Assembly: GCA_009617715.1 (NCBI GenBank)
Contig: VTFK01000115.1
Location: forward strand, 1,008,071-1,072,070
DNA length: 64,000 nt
From: Plectrocnemia conspersa
Taxonomy: Eukaryota; Arthropoda; Insecta; Trichoptera; Polycentropodidae
Direction: 5' to 3'
How positions within the stretch are numbered: position 1 is the first letter of the stretch; every line of letters starts with the position of its first letter. The position numbers and the translations under genes are program-made. Positions 53,601-63,790 of this stretch are shown here, in pieces. The notes below the pieces were generated by a model. It searched no databases. It was not told the DNA's origin and saw nothing but the letters and a program-made list of their open reading frames with translations.

Positions 53601-56600
53601 ACGTCTGAAAGGGCTTTCGCAAAGTGAACCGTACACGTTGAACTACATTATGTAAATGCAAGGTGACAAAGAAGAAACAAGAGTGCAGTCTTGGGACTAC
53701 CAAGATTAAATCTCGTTTTTTTTATGCGGCAATGAATAGATATACTCGTGCTTTAAAACATGTAGAATATAATATAAACTATGTGCATGTAATGAATAGG
53801 CCAGCCAACGTTTACGTTAATTTCTCATTCAAAACTTTTACTCGAATACTGTTCAATTAGCCAAACTTCACTCAACAATTACGACGTTCGAAAAGCGCGC
53901 TTGTCGCATACTAATTTATTGCTTTCCAGACTTTTATGTATGTGTGTACGTGTGTAACAAGTCTGTAACTCAGTGAAGCGAGCTTTTACCCACTCTAATT
54001 ACGGTCGATTAATGATCCATTGCTTTTATACAAACCATACCTGAAAATAAACGCGAGAATCAAATAGGTCAACTGAATCGATGATTATGAAAATTATAAA
54101 TGATTGAATTATTTTAATTTCAATAGAACACATACAAATATTTTATTTTTTATAAGCCTACATTACTTTGCTTAAAATAAAACCTTATTACTTTTGATTT
54201 AAATCTGGAATCATAAGAATTTTCTCATCTCCTTACCAATTATGTTAGATATTGCTTTTTATTTAAACTAAATTTTTTGACACAAGAAATAGAAATTTTG
54301 CCATTTTTTTTACTTTACATATGACTTCACGATTGCTTAAATTATTTTCATTATTAAATATATTTATTGCTCTTTAATTTTGCCATTATATATATTAGGC
54401 TCTTTTTCTTAAAACTAGATGTTCATACATTTCGTTCCAATTGAATTTATAGTAAAAAAAATTTTTTTACAAAGATACATCAAGGCAGATAAAAATTAAG
54501 TTTTAAGCACAATTTTTTTTTTTCACTATGAATTATGTTTTAGCTTTGCTCAAGCAAAGTTACAGTTCAAAATATTACCTATTGATCAATATCTGCATCA
54601 TAGAGCTTATCTTTACATACAACTCTTTTCATAATGCTTTTTATTTATTATACATTTTATTTAATTTTACCTAGTAATCTGCAGATCATTTCAGTAGCAT
54701 TTAAACTACCAAAGGATCTTTTAAAGGCAGTCATATTTAAATTTTATATAGATGATATATGTATGTAAATAATTTGGGAAAGATGAGTGCAGGAAAGCGC
54801 TTCTAGTTACATACATTTTATAACAAAATCAAATTATGAAATGCTCGCTTTTAAATAACGCTAAAACTCCAACCTAAACAAATTAAAAACACTGCGCTGT
54901 ATTCGTAATCCGTTTTAATCTGATTGTTAGTGCAACAATTGTGCCAATTTTCCTAGCACTATTATTTTATAATTAAATTTGAAGCAATTAACTCAGTTTA
55001 CGTTCAGAGTGCGAAACTCGATACGTGCTGCAACCTGCAACTACGTGATAAGCCCTTGCGTGTTGCTTATAATACATCACCAGGTCATAATGTGATCCCT
55101 AGGTACGGTGGACGAATATCAAGGTAAGATATAGGTATGTAGAATATTATATTTATATATGTATGCAGCAGACGCCAATGGAATGTGTAATAGGAATTTT
55201 AGGCGAACGGGTCTAATCCACAGAGACATTTGTGCTTTTCACAGCATACTATATTTATATTAACATTAGTATATGTTTATTAAGCAAATAATTAAACGCA
55301 GTTGAGTTTAAAAAATCAATAACTGTAGCTTTTTTTCAGAATACCCGGTGAAAAATGCATATAGCAAAAGAAGCTATGTTAGTTTTCATTTTACTGCATG
55401 TTATTATTTTTATTATTTTAATCAGCTCTATTGTTTAGACAATAACTTAAAATCTATTTCTAGCTAAAAAAATGTGCATGATTGTTTCATTGTACAAAGA
55501 TGAATTTATGTAAAAAAAACACAAGAGTATATACAATAAAAGCTAGACAACAATGTGTCAATCAAATGTGAGTACCTGAATTAAAACAAGGCAATTTTTT
55601 AGAGCTGATAAGATCTTTAAAAAAAAATAGTTTTTATAAATGAGTCCAAGAAACCTTCGTTATACACCAGAAATAGCAAAATCCTTGAGCCACGCCGGAC
55701 AGTTGATATTGAGTTGTCGATGGCACACTTACTTTTTTTTTGTTTTTTAAGCCCTTAGTTTATCAGGCCACTACTGAGGGTCTTTTAGCAAACAAAAATC
55801 GCAGCGAATTGCCATCGACTTTGACTAGTCCTTATTTAAGGCATTTTAGAAGAGGGCCTCCAACAGCGTTTTCATACAAAACTGCAGCCTTTCAAGATAG
55901 CTTCACTGAGTGAGATCCTCATTAAAGTTTTAGCCAGAAGTCATTGCACCTCGTCTTTCTAATGACTGCGATATCAGATCGACAGTAGTTAAGGATTTGC
56001 GCCCCCGAATAATATGCTCCGTAAACATGAATTTTGGTATATTTTGCTCGATATATGTAAATATAATTTAACCGACGATCCTTTAGGAACTGTATTATAT
56101 TTTAACAGAAAAAGTAATGCAGCTTTTTTGTTACGTTAATATTATTATAAAAATATTGCAAAGCGTGACAAAATACATCGTCAATTTTTTTTTTTTGAAT
56201 ATGTTAATTGCTTAATTTTTTTACTGCCATTTTATTAATTTTTTTTATAAATAGATATGGAGTAAATATAATTATTAAAAAAAAAATAATATGTTATTTC
56301 TTTGCATAAACAAGACTCAAAAACCAGTGTTGCATAAATAATCTAATTTAACTTCATATGCGTTCTATTTATGTTCGCTTTGTAATTAAATATAGAGATG
56401 GGTATTCATTTTAATTCACAAGCAAAAATATATCTAAGGCATTTTCAAGTTTCTAAGAAATCCTAGTTTGTTAAAAAGCAATCGGGAGAAGTCAAGCACA
56501 GAGTGGAATAAATAAAAGAATCCTGAAATACCTCGCTCAGAAGAGTGTTCGTTATGAATAATAAAGTTTGAAGATAAGTTGAAAACTAAAACGAGAGATC

Positions 56601-58019
56601 TGTAAATTTATTTACTGACATGCTTTTATTATCACCGAAAGAGTATAATATCATATATCAACTCAAACACATAAATAAAGTTAAGTAATAGAACGTATAA
56701 AGAGTTTAACGTCGAGTCAATATATTTTAATGATCTCCATCAAGACGAATAAATTTATTTATAATACTTATGCAACGTCTATATTTACAAACGCTGCAGC
56801 ATCGTTCAATATTTACAAGATTGAGCTGTCGAAATATTATCAAGTAAGACGCAAATATTTTATTCATATACTAACACGTCGAAAAATTAAATTTGAAGGA
56901 ATTTGGAAGATTTCCGATCGCAAATTCCAGATAAAGTGGTAATGAATTCATAATCGATATTGCACAGTTTAACTTCAGAGAATGAAAAACGTTTTACGTT
57001 TTAGCTCAGTAAATGTTCAAGTATTAATATGTAAATTTTAGCGTCTCATTTGCATGTAGTATTTAATAAGCTTAAGTCGCTGGCTGGAATTTTTTAGAGC
57101 GTCCTTTATCTCTCATGCAAACATAATTTTTTGCCATTTTAACTATGGTGTTATTTTAACATTATTATGGTTTTTAGTGAATACATTAAATGTATTTTAT
57201 GTGTGCATATATTCAGTATATAATAATATATAGAGAAATGTCAATATTGAAATTCGAATAATTATCAAAACGAAACTCGTCAATACTACAATGGAATTGT
57301 GTTTGAATGTATTTATATTAATATATTATATAATTCGTCTGCCTGAATTACATAACAGGATTAATACCTTCATACGCGTGAGATGTTATGGTATAGAATT
57401 TATCGTATTCATCGATGATTTAATTTACAAATCACAAAGCGTGATATTCGCCAATATTAAGACGATACTATGCCTAACGTAATATCTATCATTTTAAAAA
57501 GCAAACATATTATATTAATAATGTAAGTTTAAGTGATAATCGCCAATTATTTTTAATGAAGTTTTTTATCGCTCATGAAAATTAATTTGAAAATAAGTGC
57601 TCTTTAAGTATAACGATGATCAAAAATTGCTTAAGCGTGAAATTTGCTTTCCGACAATCTTCAGATTTAATTTATGTATTTTTTATGGAGTATTTATAGG
57701 AGTCTTTTAAGTACTCTCTGAGATCTGTTCTAATCATAAAAAATGCACTTGCAAGCAAGTTATAATATAACACCCTCATCAGATTATAATGAATGTAATT
57801 TACCTGCGCAATTTGATCAAATCTTCCGAAGAGTTCGTTGAGAGTCTTAACCAAGTCTGAAGCGCTGAGTTGCTCGGATAGAGGTGTAAAGTTGACAATA
57901 TCGGCATACAGTATACTAACGTTGTTATGACGTTGGACATACATTTCGTGAAAGCGAGTCTGCTTCGAAGAGAGCTCCTGGCACGCGTCTGCCATCTTCA
58001 GCATAATGGATCTTTTAAC
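28619..58019 (-). CDS. Ac76E: Transmembrane adenylate cyclase, ADCY2/4/7 (Ac76E-like) type, 5' part missing
   Basis: Makes cAMP from ATP at the plasma membrane; membrane cyclases are controlled by G proteins. Nineteen exons, 921 codons plus TAG: 58019-57804, 53527-53400, 50506-50348, 48350-48218, 38136-37776, 34510-34380, 34316-34258, 34198-34037, 33973-33796, 33734-33651, 33582-33469, 33141-32972, 32906-32741, 29690-29625, 29559-29410, 29350-29246, 29166-29155, 29056-28794, 28727-28619. Every junction keeps frame. C1a has both metal Asp ([10 protein letters not shown]40; LGDCYYC, D84). C2 has KIKTIG (K773), YDIW (D857) and NVASR (N864, R868). A catalytically competent enzyme is expected. The [16 protein letters not shown] and [16 protein letters not shown] motifs point to the type II group; the symbol is by resemblance. 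Missing are the N-tail and first six membrane spans, presumably beyond 64000. No lesion is seen. Confidence 0.9.
29155..29166 (-). CDS. Ac76E: Candidate 12-nt microexon in adenylate cyclase C2
   Basis: GATGAAGCACAG is preceded by CGCTTGTAG (acceptor) and followed by GTAGTT (donor), and would add Asp-Glu-Ala-Gln in frame. It sits at the variable loop of C2, where family members differ in length. Inclusion or skipping both keep the frame, so it may be alternatively used. A chance pair of splice sites cannot be excluded. Confidence 0.5.
29940..30235. mobile_element. MITE family-1 copy with internal duplication
   Basis: Blocks GCAATAAAATCGTGCAGTCG and GGAAACGCTCGGTTATCTAG at the left are followed by a 32-bp exact direct repeat (30061-30092 and 30127-30158) starting TTTTGATCAATAGGAGAGCG. 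An inverted copy of this lies at 30186-30222. No transposase is present. Related copies are at 24256-24360 and 40615-40855. Confidence 0.55.
30395..30790. mobile_element. MITE family-2 copy
   Basis: AAGTTTGGGTATGAACAGCA and a TTTCGCCACTTG block are followed by repeated TATATCTACTRGTRAAAAT motifs (about 30525-30550 and 30725-30760). The inverted relative at 59890-60090 has the same two parts in the same relative order. Confidence 0.45.
31190..31690 (+). mobile_element. Decayed Jockey-clade non-LTR retrotransposon fragment
   Basis: Plus-strand frames, broken by stops and shifts, read [10 protein letters not shown] and [12 protein letters not shown] (end of the ORF1/gag region). Next comes [18 protein letters not shown], the start of the endonuclease as in Jockey elements, and then [26 protein letters not shown] and [20 protein letters not shown]. 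Order and spacing fit the ORF1-ORF2 junction of a Jockey element. Reverse transcriptase sequence is absent. It lies antisense to the host gene inside an intron. Confidence 0.7.
32741..34510 (-). CDS. Ac76E: Adenylate cyclase second membrane cassette (8 exons)
   Basis: Exons 34510-34380, 34316-34258, 34198-34037, 33973-33796, 33734-33651, 33582-33469, 33141-32972 and 32906-32741. They begin with [16 protein letters not shown], continue through [20 protein letters not shown], and then hydrophobic spans: [85 protein letters not shown] and [14 protein letters not shown]. The acidic loop exon 33582-33469 and the extracellular Cys/Asn-rich segment before it are variable in the family. The last exon ends in the helix leading into C2 ([15 protein letters not shown]). 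Confidence 0.85.
33296..33362 (-). repeat. tRNA-like SINE fragment
   Basis: The minus strand contains AGCTGAGAGCAATTGC followed by CCTAGGTTCAAATCTCACCC, a B-box-like GGTTCAAATCTC. It sits in the 326-bp intron 33142-33468 of the cyclase. The cloverleaf is not convincing, so I treat it as tRNA-derived rather than a working tRNA gene. Confidence 0.35.
34511..37775. other. Adenylate cyclase intron, AT-rich
   Basis: A 3.3-kb intron before the second membrane cassette. Apart from the mariner-like remnant at 36640-36870, I see only AT-rich sequence and short meaningless open frames. Confidence 0.5.
36640..36870 (+). mobile_element. Mariner-like transposase remnant
   Basis: A plus-strand frame reads [20 protein letters not shown] followed by [15 protein letters not shown]. 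This resembles the second helix-turn-helix region of mariner transposases, where a D-x-Q-L-K-x-L-V-E pattern precedes the R-E-L-A-x-x-L helix. The frame upstream is broken, and no catalytic D,D(34)D region is visible. Ancient fragment; short length limits certainty. Confidence 0.4.
37776..38136 (-). CDS. Ac76E: Adenylate cyclase C1b linker exon
   Basis: 361-nt exon encoding a Ser-rich, low-complexity cytoplasmic linker ([20 protein letters not shown] at its start; [11 protein letters not shown] near its end). It follows C1a in phase 0 and leaves in phase 1, completing GCA (Ala) with the next exon. Linkers between C1a and the second membrane cassette vary widely among cyclases and often carry regulatory phosphorylation. 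Ser/Thr abundance is all that can be seen here. The intron before it spans about 10 kb (38137-48217). Confidence 0.75.
38545..39310. repeat. Diverged ~260-bp tandem repeat with GGGCGTGCC motif
   Basis: GGGCGTGCCAA recurs at 38671, 38928 and 39190, giving spacings of 257 and 262. GGTCACAG..GC.CATAAAA.AACTTATTATTA recurs at 38549 and 38785, with a weaker match near 39310. Units are strongly diverged, as in an old minisatellite or satellite insertion inside the intron. Confidence 0.5.
39472..39603 (-). repeat. tRNA-derived SINE copy 2
   Basis: The minus strand carries ATAGGTTCGGGTCCCCGCAG (B-box GGTTCGGGTCC) preceded by CTGGACTGATAATCCA. The flanking TAGATGTCACTTTGCAGTTG matches TAGATGTTACTTTGCAAGTA at 13542. 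The two copies are strongly diverged from each other but collinear. Confidence 0.55.
40615..40855. mobile_element. MITE family-1 copy with terminal inverted blocks
   Basis: GAGCGTTCCCAGGCGACGG, CACGATTTTATTGCTTTTGA, ATCTGAGAAGGGATGATTGT and TTTTTGCGCCCTCTTATTGG run in the reverse order and strand of 29940-30230. A second CTGCGACTGCACGATTTTAT block stands at 40811-40830, so the copy includes two versions of the same end. Confidence 0.5.
45222..45350. repeat. Tandem duplication, period 69 bp
   Basis: Two adjacent units each carry TAATGAGA, CAGAGTAGCT and CACTGAATCGACAT-like blocks (45223 and 45292 onward) and differ at a few bases. No coding content is seen. Confidence 0.6.
46140..46460. promoter_or_regulatory. 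GC-richer intronic island, possible regulatory element
   Basis: CpG-containing, non-repetitive-looking sequence inside the 10-kb intron (for example GTAAGCCCGCGCCATTTG and CGAAACGCGAGACCGGGC-like segments). There is no open frame with a domain. An internal promoter or enhancer of the cyclase is a guess based on composition alone. Confidence 0.2.
48218..58019 (-). CDS. Ac76E: Adenylate cyclase C1a catalytic half (4 exons)
   Basis: Exons 58019-57804 (72 codons), 53527-53400, 50506-50348 and 48350-48218. In order they carry the pre-C1 helix and [18 protein letters not shown], then [18 protein letters not shown], then [20 protein letters not shown] with [12 protein letters not shown], then [10 protein letters not shown] with VEPGDG and [11 protein letters not shown]. 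Phases are 0, 2, 2, 0. C1a provides both metal-binding Asp and binds the C2 domain. These four exons are separated by introns of about 2-4.3 kb, whereas the C2 exons are clustered; only two of the later introns exceed 1 kb besides the 10-kb one after this block. Confidence 0.9.
48351..50347. other. Adenylate cyclase intron with GC-rich hairpin
   Basis: AT-rich. At 49717-49742 GACCGGCGG and CCGCCGGTC form a perfect 9-bp stem around an 8-base loop, inside a short GC island (49690-49745). Several microsatellite-like tracts (TATG/TG at 49925-49970) follow. No exon is seen. Confidence 0.5.
50507..53399. other. Adenylate cyclase intron, AT-rich
   Basis: No exon or recognisable element. Minus-strand open frame 52354-52611 is domainless. 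A somewhat GC-richer patch at 52740-52880 is unexplained. Confidence 0.5.
53528..57803. other. Adenylate cyclase intron, AT-rich
   Basis: No additional exon found. A GC-richer block at 55680-56010 looks like old mobile-element sequence but gives no identifiable protein on either strand. Confidence 0.5.
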
Positions 58020-60826
58020 CTGAAAAATAAAATAAATTTAGACGCGTTAAAATATACAAGTTTGTTTTTACAATCATACGCAATAATAAATTCATAAACC
58101 AAATCAGGAATGACTTTATTTGCAGAGCAAAGTCAAACGAGATAGTAATAATGACCCCTATCGGTCGAGGAATAAAATATTTATTTCCCAAATTTTCATA
58201 TTATATTCTTATGAATTACCCTGTCAAGATCAGATAACTTCAATTGACATTCCTACAAAAGCTTCTTCGATTACATTCACATCTGACTTATTAGAGGGCG
58301 GATTTTCGTCATAGTCATACTCGACAGGTGACATTAAATTTGCCCAGTTTTACTAGCAGGAGTGAGTTATTATAAAAAAAATGTTTTATTTATGAAATAC
58401 AGTATATTTTTATTGGTTTTAAAAAAAAATTTACTCGCTTTTATAAGAGTGAATCGTATATTATGAAAGAGACCTTAAATACACGTACATATATGTTTAA
58501 TATTCACATATCTTATAATAAAAAAAAACAACAACATACAGGGGTGTTTGTTGCTATTTAATTTTTGTACTACTTTAGATTTACTTTACAGTCTGTATAT
58601 GTTTTATACGAAAAGCTTTCTATGAGTGCGTCTGTAGGCTTAACACTGGATTCTATAAATCGAGTTAGACCAGGAGATGCGAAGAGAGAAGCGGTGGTCG
58701 ATTGTCTGGAGTTGGGTCGGCTTCAGTTCGTATGAACTTATTGAGTCTAAATTGGAGATTTTATTGATTTTAGTCTCCAACATAAATATTCCGAGAGACT
58801 GTCAATACTGAGAATATCATAACTGAGAACTCGGCCACAGCCGATGCGAAGCCTACAGGATGTTTAAGTGTGACTGAGGAAATAAATATAATTGTATTCA
58901 AACCCATTACCCACTTTATAAGGAATTTTATTTATCACCTCTTTCGGTGGTATGGCCAATTACAAAATTTGTAATCATTGGGTAATTTTTTTTACCAAAT
59001 TAGTGTTTGCATGGCATTTCTATATGCACGTGTTATCCTTTCTCGAAACATTTTTTTTGATTTATGGCACGTTTTTTTATTTAATCTAAAAAGGTTTCTA
59101 GCGGTGGTGTTCCGTTTTAAAAAAAAAGCCATTTTTGTCTTATATTTTTACTCTTTTTGATTTATGGCGGGTACTTTAAAATAATTTGCAAAAAGTTTTC
59201 TCACGGTGGTGTTCAATTTTAACAAAGAAATTTTTTTTTGTTTAAATTGATGTTTAAAACCTATATTTTTTTGTTATGTATTGTTATTGAACAGCCGAAA
59301 AGATAAAAACGCAAAATATGTTTTAAAAATATTTTTAAATTTCTATATGTATATGGTTTTAGAGATTTAAGTTAAGAAATTTGGTTATTGCGCTGGCCAA
59401 TGTCTTCCACAGATGTCGGCAACTAAAAATTACAATTACTACTGTTTAAGACATTTATAAAAGCCTAAAATGCTTTAAAAGCTTTATATTCAGGTGCCGC
59501 ATCAAATAAATTAAAAAAATATATTAACTATTTTTTTCCACTTTAAATAACTCATTACTGGCGATTAAAGTGGGTTTAATAGAATGTGAGTCGAAAAATA
59601 TTATGATCGCAGTGGGTTGAGACAGTATAGTCCAGTGATGAGTAACACGAGCCCCGTGGGAAAAATAAATAAGCGGAAGAAATACAAAAGCTTAGCTGAG
59701 AATTTAATTCTCGGTTTAAAATGTTACAAGAAAATAATACATATTTTGTTATATAATATTATCGTCACTTTCGAATTAAATGTTGAAAAAACGCCTGAAA
59801 AATTTTGAATGGAGATAGTTGATTTACAATGTAAAGCTAATTATTGATTATGTGGTGAAAATACAATAACATTTTTACTGGCATTTTAATAAAATAATAT
59901 GCAAACACGTTTTTACTAGTAGATATATATTTATACTAGTGAAAATTTAATTCGAATTATTTGCTGCTCCAAAATATTATTAAAATGCAATTTGACAGTT
60001 GCGAAACGTCCATTTGCTGTTTAAATTTAACCCTACTCTCACCGAATTAACTAAATCAAACTTTACCTAAATAAACTTTAAAAGTTTTTCACTTAAAAAA
60101 ATAGGAAGCATTAAATAAATTATTGCTATAAATATTATTAGTGCTTAAAATATTTTTACTAAAACGATACAGAATGCAATATGTATAATCAAATTAAAAG
60201 CATTCCATTATTAACTTAATACTTGAAGATGACTTTCTTCTTTTAATATTTTATAATACAATATCATATATAAAAGTTAAGTATTTACACAAAATACATT
60301 GTTAATTTTTTTAATAATAATCAATGCATAAATATACGTATAAAAATATTATAAATGTAAAAAAATTCTAAGTAATTATAATATTAAAGTTCAGTAATTC
60401 TACTTTAAATCTTCGTAATCATATTATAATGTAAAGGTCAAACTATAGAGTATATTTAGATACGTAGAATATATAATATACTACGCATTATTTATTAAAT
60501 TATTGTTTATCACGCAATTAAAATTATTAATCGATCTAAACAATCTAATACAAACAAATCAAAAGCAATAATAAGGTAAATTTTATTTATATTTTAATAG
60601 CAAAATAATATTTTAATATCTACAGTATTAATAAACATTTTTACCATCTAATTTTTCTTAAAAGCATTTACATTTTTTTATAGACTATTTAAAAAAATAT
60701 ATTATCCTAAATTGAATTAAATTTTTTTTAATAAAGTATTGATTTTTTAACTTTGAAATAGCCGCTATTTTGAAAGAAGAAAGCAGATTAGATTGACTAA
60801 CGATTAACTGAGATATTTAAATATCA
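58020..60826. other. Upstream intron of the adenylate cyclase, with repeats
   Basis: If the cyclase continues past 64000, this is intron. I found no minus-strand exon encoding the first membrane cassette here. A GC-richer block at 58620-58880 may be a decayed transposon end. At 59050-59240 a roughly 100-bp unit with GATTTATGGC and GGTGGTGTTC is duplicated in tandem. A MITE family-2 copy lies inverted at 59890-60090. Confidence 0.4.
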
Positions 60827-60830
60827 TAAA

Positions 60831-61472
60831 CTCTTAAATGCATGGTGTTGCAAATCTGCAACAATGTATTTAAGCGCTTATAACTCAGTCTACGTTCAAT
60901 ATAGGAACACTATTGCATAGTGTTACATATGTGTAACAAACGCCGAGCCATTGTGTTTTCAAATTATTCCGATAGATGTCGCTGTACGCGTGATAATGCC
61001 ATTTTAAAATAAAATCGTTGGGTGCAGATGTGTCACATTTTTGGGAATTTGAAAATTTGTTTTCATTGGCGCTAGTGGATATAAAACGAAATAAAATTAA
61101 TTTATACACTCCAAAAAGGTTAGTCTAATATTGTTTATTTATTTTTTATTTCTATTTATTGTAATAGTTGCATAAAATAAACAAAATATGCAGTTGGCCG
61201 ATATTGACCAAGAGGAACATATGCAAAATGCTGAAATTGTGAAAAATGTGGTGTGGGCTTATGTATTATTAATAAGAATTTTTTTTTAAGAATTTCCACT
61301 TGTAAATATTTTTGAATGTTTTTAATTTATATATATTTTATTGGCGTTCTGCATGATGTTGCATTTTTACAACAAGAATTTTTTTATAAATATAATCCAC
61401 AAATATTTTCATCACAATTTTAGTATAAAAATATTTTTATTTTTGAATTTGAAAAAATCATGCATTTAAGGG
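60831..61472. mobile_element. piggyBac-like nonautonomous element (about 640 bp)
   Basis: The left end reads CTCTTAAATGCATG (60831-60844). The right end read inverted is CCCTTAAATGCATG (61472-61459). The right end is followed by TTAA (61473-61476); the left flank is TAAA, one base off the expected TTAA duplication. Both ends carry a subterminal GTTGYA..GCAAC-type palindrome (GTTGCAAATCTGCAAC at 60847; GTTGCATTTTTACAAC near 61357). A short ATG-led frame at 61189 (MQLADIDQEEHMQNAEIV) may be the start of a deleted transposase, which is weak evidence. Confidence 0.6.
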
Positions 61473-62249
61473 TTAAAACTATTGCAGTTATTGTGTCCTC
61501 AAATTTTGTTTATGTCATAAATTAATGATAAGAAAAATATGAAATATTTCATTTTAATTTCTATTTAGTGAAATTAGATCATTTTAACTTATACCATATA
61601 TCAATTTATTATTTCATAGTTTTAATTTCGGTTAAATTGGACTATTCTAAAATATATTTTTGTATAAATATAAGGTTTTTTTGAATATTATTTAAAAATA
61701 AATGGCCTAGATAATAAATTAATTTAACAAAAATTTAATGGTTTATCGCAATAAGTTTATTTTTTTAAATATTATATTATAATATTGATGTTATATAAAT
61801 AAATTAAAGGATGTTATCTAAATTATTTGATCCTAAATTCATTTTTAAGCTATTAGATTAACAACCTGTATTGATGGACTGGTTTTAAAACTAGTTATAA
61901 TATAGCGACAAAATATTCTTCAAATGTATATTTAAACTACCTTTATTAAAAAACATAAGCTAATTGGTAAAACCTGTCAAAAAGTAAAAATAAAAAATAT
62001 ATATTTTTTTGTAGCTGAAATTACCTCTAATATTTTTAAATCGGATCCATGAACCACTTTAATGTATAATGACTCAAAAATCTAGTATAAAATTTATACT
62101 AGATTTTTTAACGCGAGTTTTATGTATTTTTAAATACATATAATATTTTTGTTCTATGATAATACACGCGCTACTGTAATAAAAAAAAATTAAGGCAATC
62201 ATAAATTATTCTAATTGATTTGTATGTCTATTTATTTTTATTTTTACAG

Positions 62250-63035
62250 AACACAAAAATCACTAAATGCCCAAGATGTGATGAATTTTGGTGTGGATTG
62301 TGCAGACATATAATATATACGTGTCCTTTTTGTCGAACTCCCATCAGGAAAACATATGCTGAAGCATTTACCGAATTTGTTAATACCTTAGTTTTACCAT
62401 GCAGAAACTACAGGTGTGTATTTATTAAGCGCTATTATTAATCATAAATATTTTTATATTTGTTTTTTTTTGTATACAGAATGGGTTGCGACAAAACTGT
62501 TGATGGCTCTGTCAGATTTTCACACGAAGTTGCATGTCCATATAGAAACACACTTTGTCCTGTAACCAAAAAGTGCAGTGAAATTGTGACGTTCAACTGT
62601 TTGAAGCATCACATAGAATACGCCCACAATATGAAAGCGTTTGAAACAGAATACGCAAACTTGACAATGAATAACTTTGGATTGCTTTTGACTAAAATGC
62701 GTAACGCAGCTTACACATTTAACCTTTGCTTGATAAAATACAATACGGTATTTTTTATCAGAATCGTCCTTCGTGACTGCAAAATGAACTTTTACACGAT
62801 CCAGAAATATCTCACGTTCGAACCGAACGTTAGCAGAGAAATGTCGAGATATGAGGCTAAAATAATTTTTAATAATGCCCATCAAAAATGCAAGATAAAT
62901 ATGCCCATAGGTAATAAGGACTATACGAAAACTACCATATTGCTCGCTCCCGATTTGTGGGTGAAAATGCCGGCCGGTAATAAGTTTCTTATTCATGTGA
63001 AAGTAATACCCTGTCCGGTGAATGTAAATAATTAA
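62250..63035 (+). CDS. SIAH/Sina-like E3 ligase fragment, 5' end not found
   Basis: Exon 62250-62413 (acceptor TTTTTACAG) and exon 62480-63035 join across a 66-bp GT-AG intron, giving 239 codons plus stop. The first exon has the last part of a RING finger (KCPRCDEFWCGLCRHIIY, CPFCRTPIR). The second has the SIAH-type zinc-finger region (RMGCDKTVDGSVRFSHE, CPYRNTLCPVTKKC, LKHHIEYAHN) and then a divergent substrate-binding domain ending FLIHVKVIPCPVNVNN. SIAH proteins dimerise and target substrates for ubiquitination. The first RING Cys pair and a start codon are missing: no ATG lies in frame upstream, and the inverted-repeat arm begins 170 bp before the exon. It is either a gene with a remote first exon or a 5'-truncated copy. 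AATAAA follows at 63051 and 63066. Confidence 0.75.
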
Positions 63036-63790
63036 TGTATGATACTATGAAATAAATAACTTATGAATAAATATGCGTGTGTATTTTAGCATTTAAACTA
63101 CCCGAGTAACTTACACGCGTTCTTCAAATATTTGTATAAAAAAATACATATGTGAGATAAATAAAAATTCTTTGCGGTATATCTACGTATATACGATTCG
63201 GTAACGCTGGAGCTTTTCCTTATTTATGCAGATGGAAGCTCTAGCGGCGAGAGGGATTCCCTTGAGAAACCTTACTTGTCCGTAATGTTTGAAAACTAGC
63301 AACAACAAACTGTCTGACTGGAAAATTAGATAAATTTCTAAGGTGACATTAGCAGCGAGGCGTTGCTTAACTTCAATTACATTGACGAAATATAAATTTA
63401 ATTCATTTGAAATTAAATAGTTTTTAAATAATGTATATTTATAGACAAATAAAATATCTATGAATTAAGAAACGGATTTTTATTAATTAGATATAGTTTT
63501 TAAATTTATTTAACAGTGCATTAAATATATATGAATCCAGATGTAGAGGCAATTTTACATTAAAATTGAATTGAATTATCAAACTTCTCAAGTCCTGAAT
63601 ATTCAAATAATAAATTTGTCCGAATAAAATAAAAATACAAAGCAGATTTCAATCAACATTTGTAAGTCCCTAATTACTTGGGGTTCGTTGCCTTTTTTAT
63701 TTATGTTTTATTTTTCAATTACACAGTCAATTCTGTCAAAGTCGCAACCCATTCTATAAAACAAAACTAAAAATATGCAATGATTAATAA
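63036..63790. other. AT-rich spacer inside the inverted repeat
   Basis: Holds the polyadenylation signals of the SIAH-like fragment and a short GC-richer patch (63195-63330). No other feature is seen. Confidence 0.5.

Noticed and set aside
55680..56010. GC-richer block suspected to be a decayed transposase or LINE
   Set aside because: Translating both strands gave no stretch I could assign to a family, so it is left as unexplained sequence.
62520..62996. Minus-strand open frame of 158 codons
   Set aside because: It is the antisense shadow of the SIAH-like second exon, whose plus-strand frame has recognisable zinc-finger motifs.
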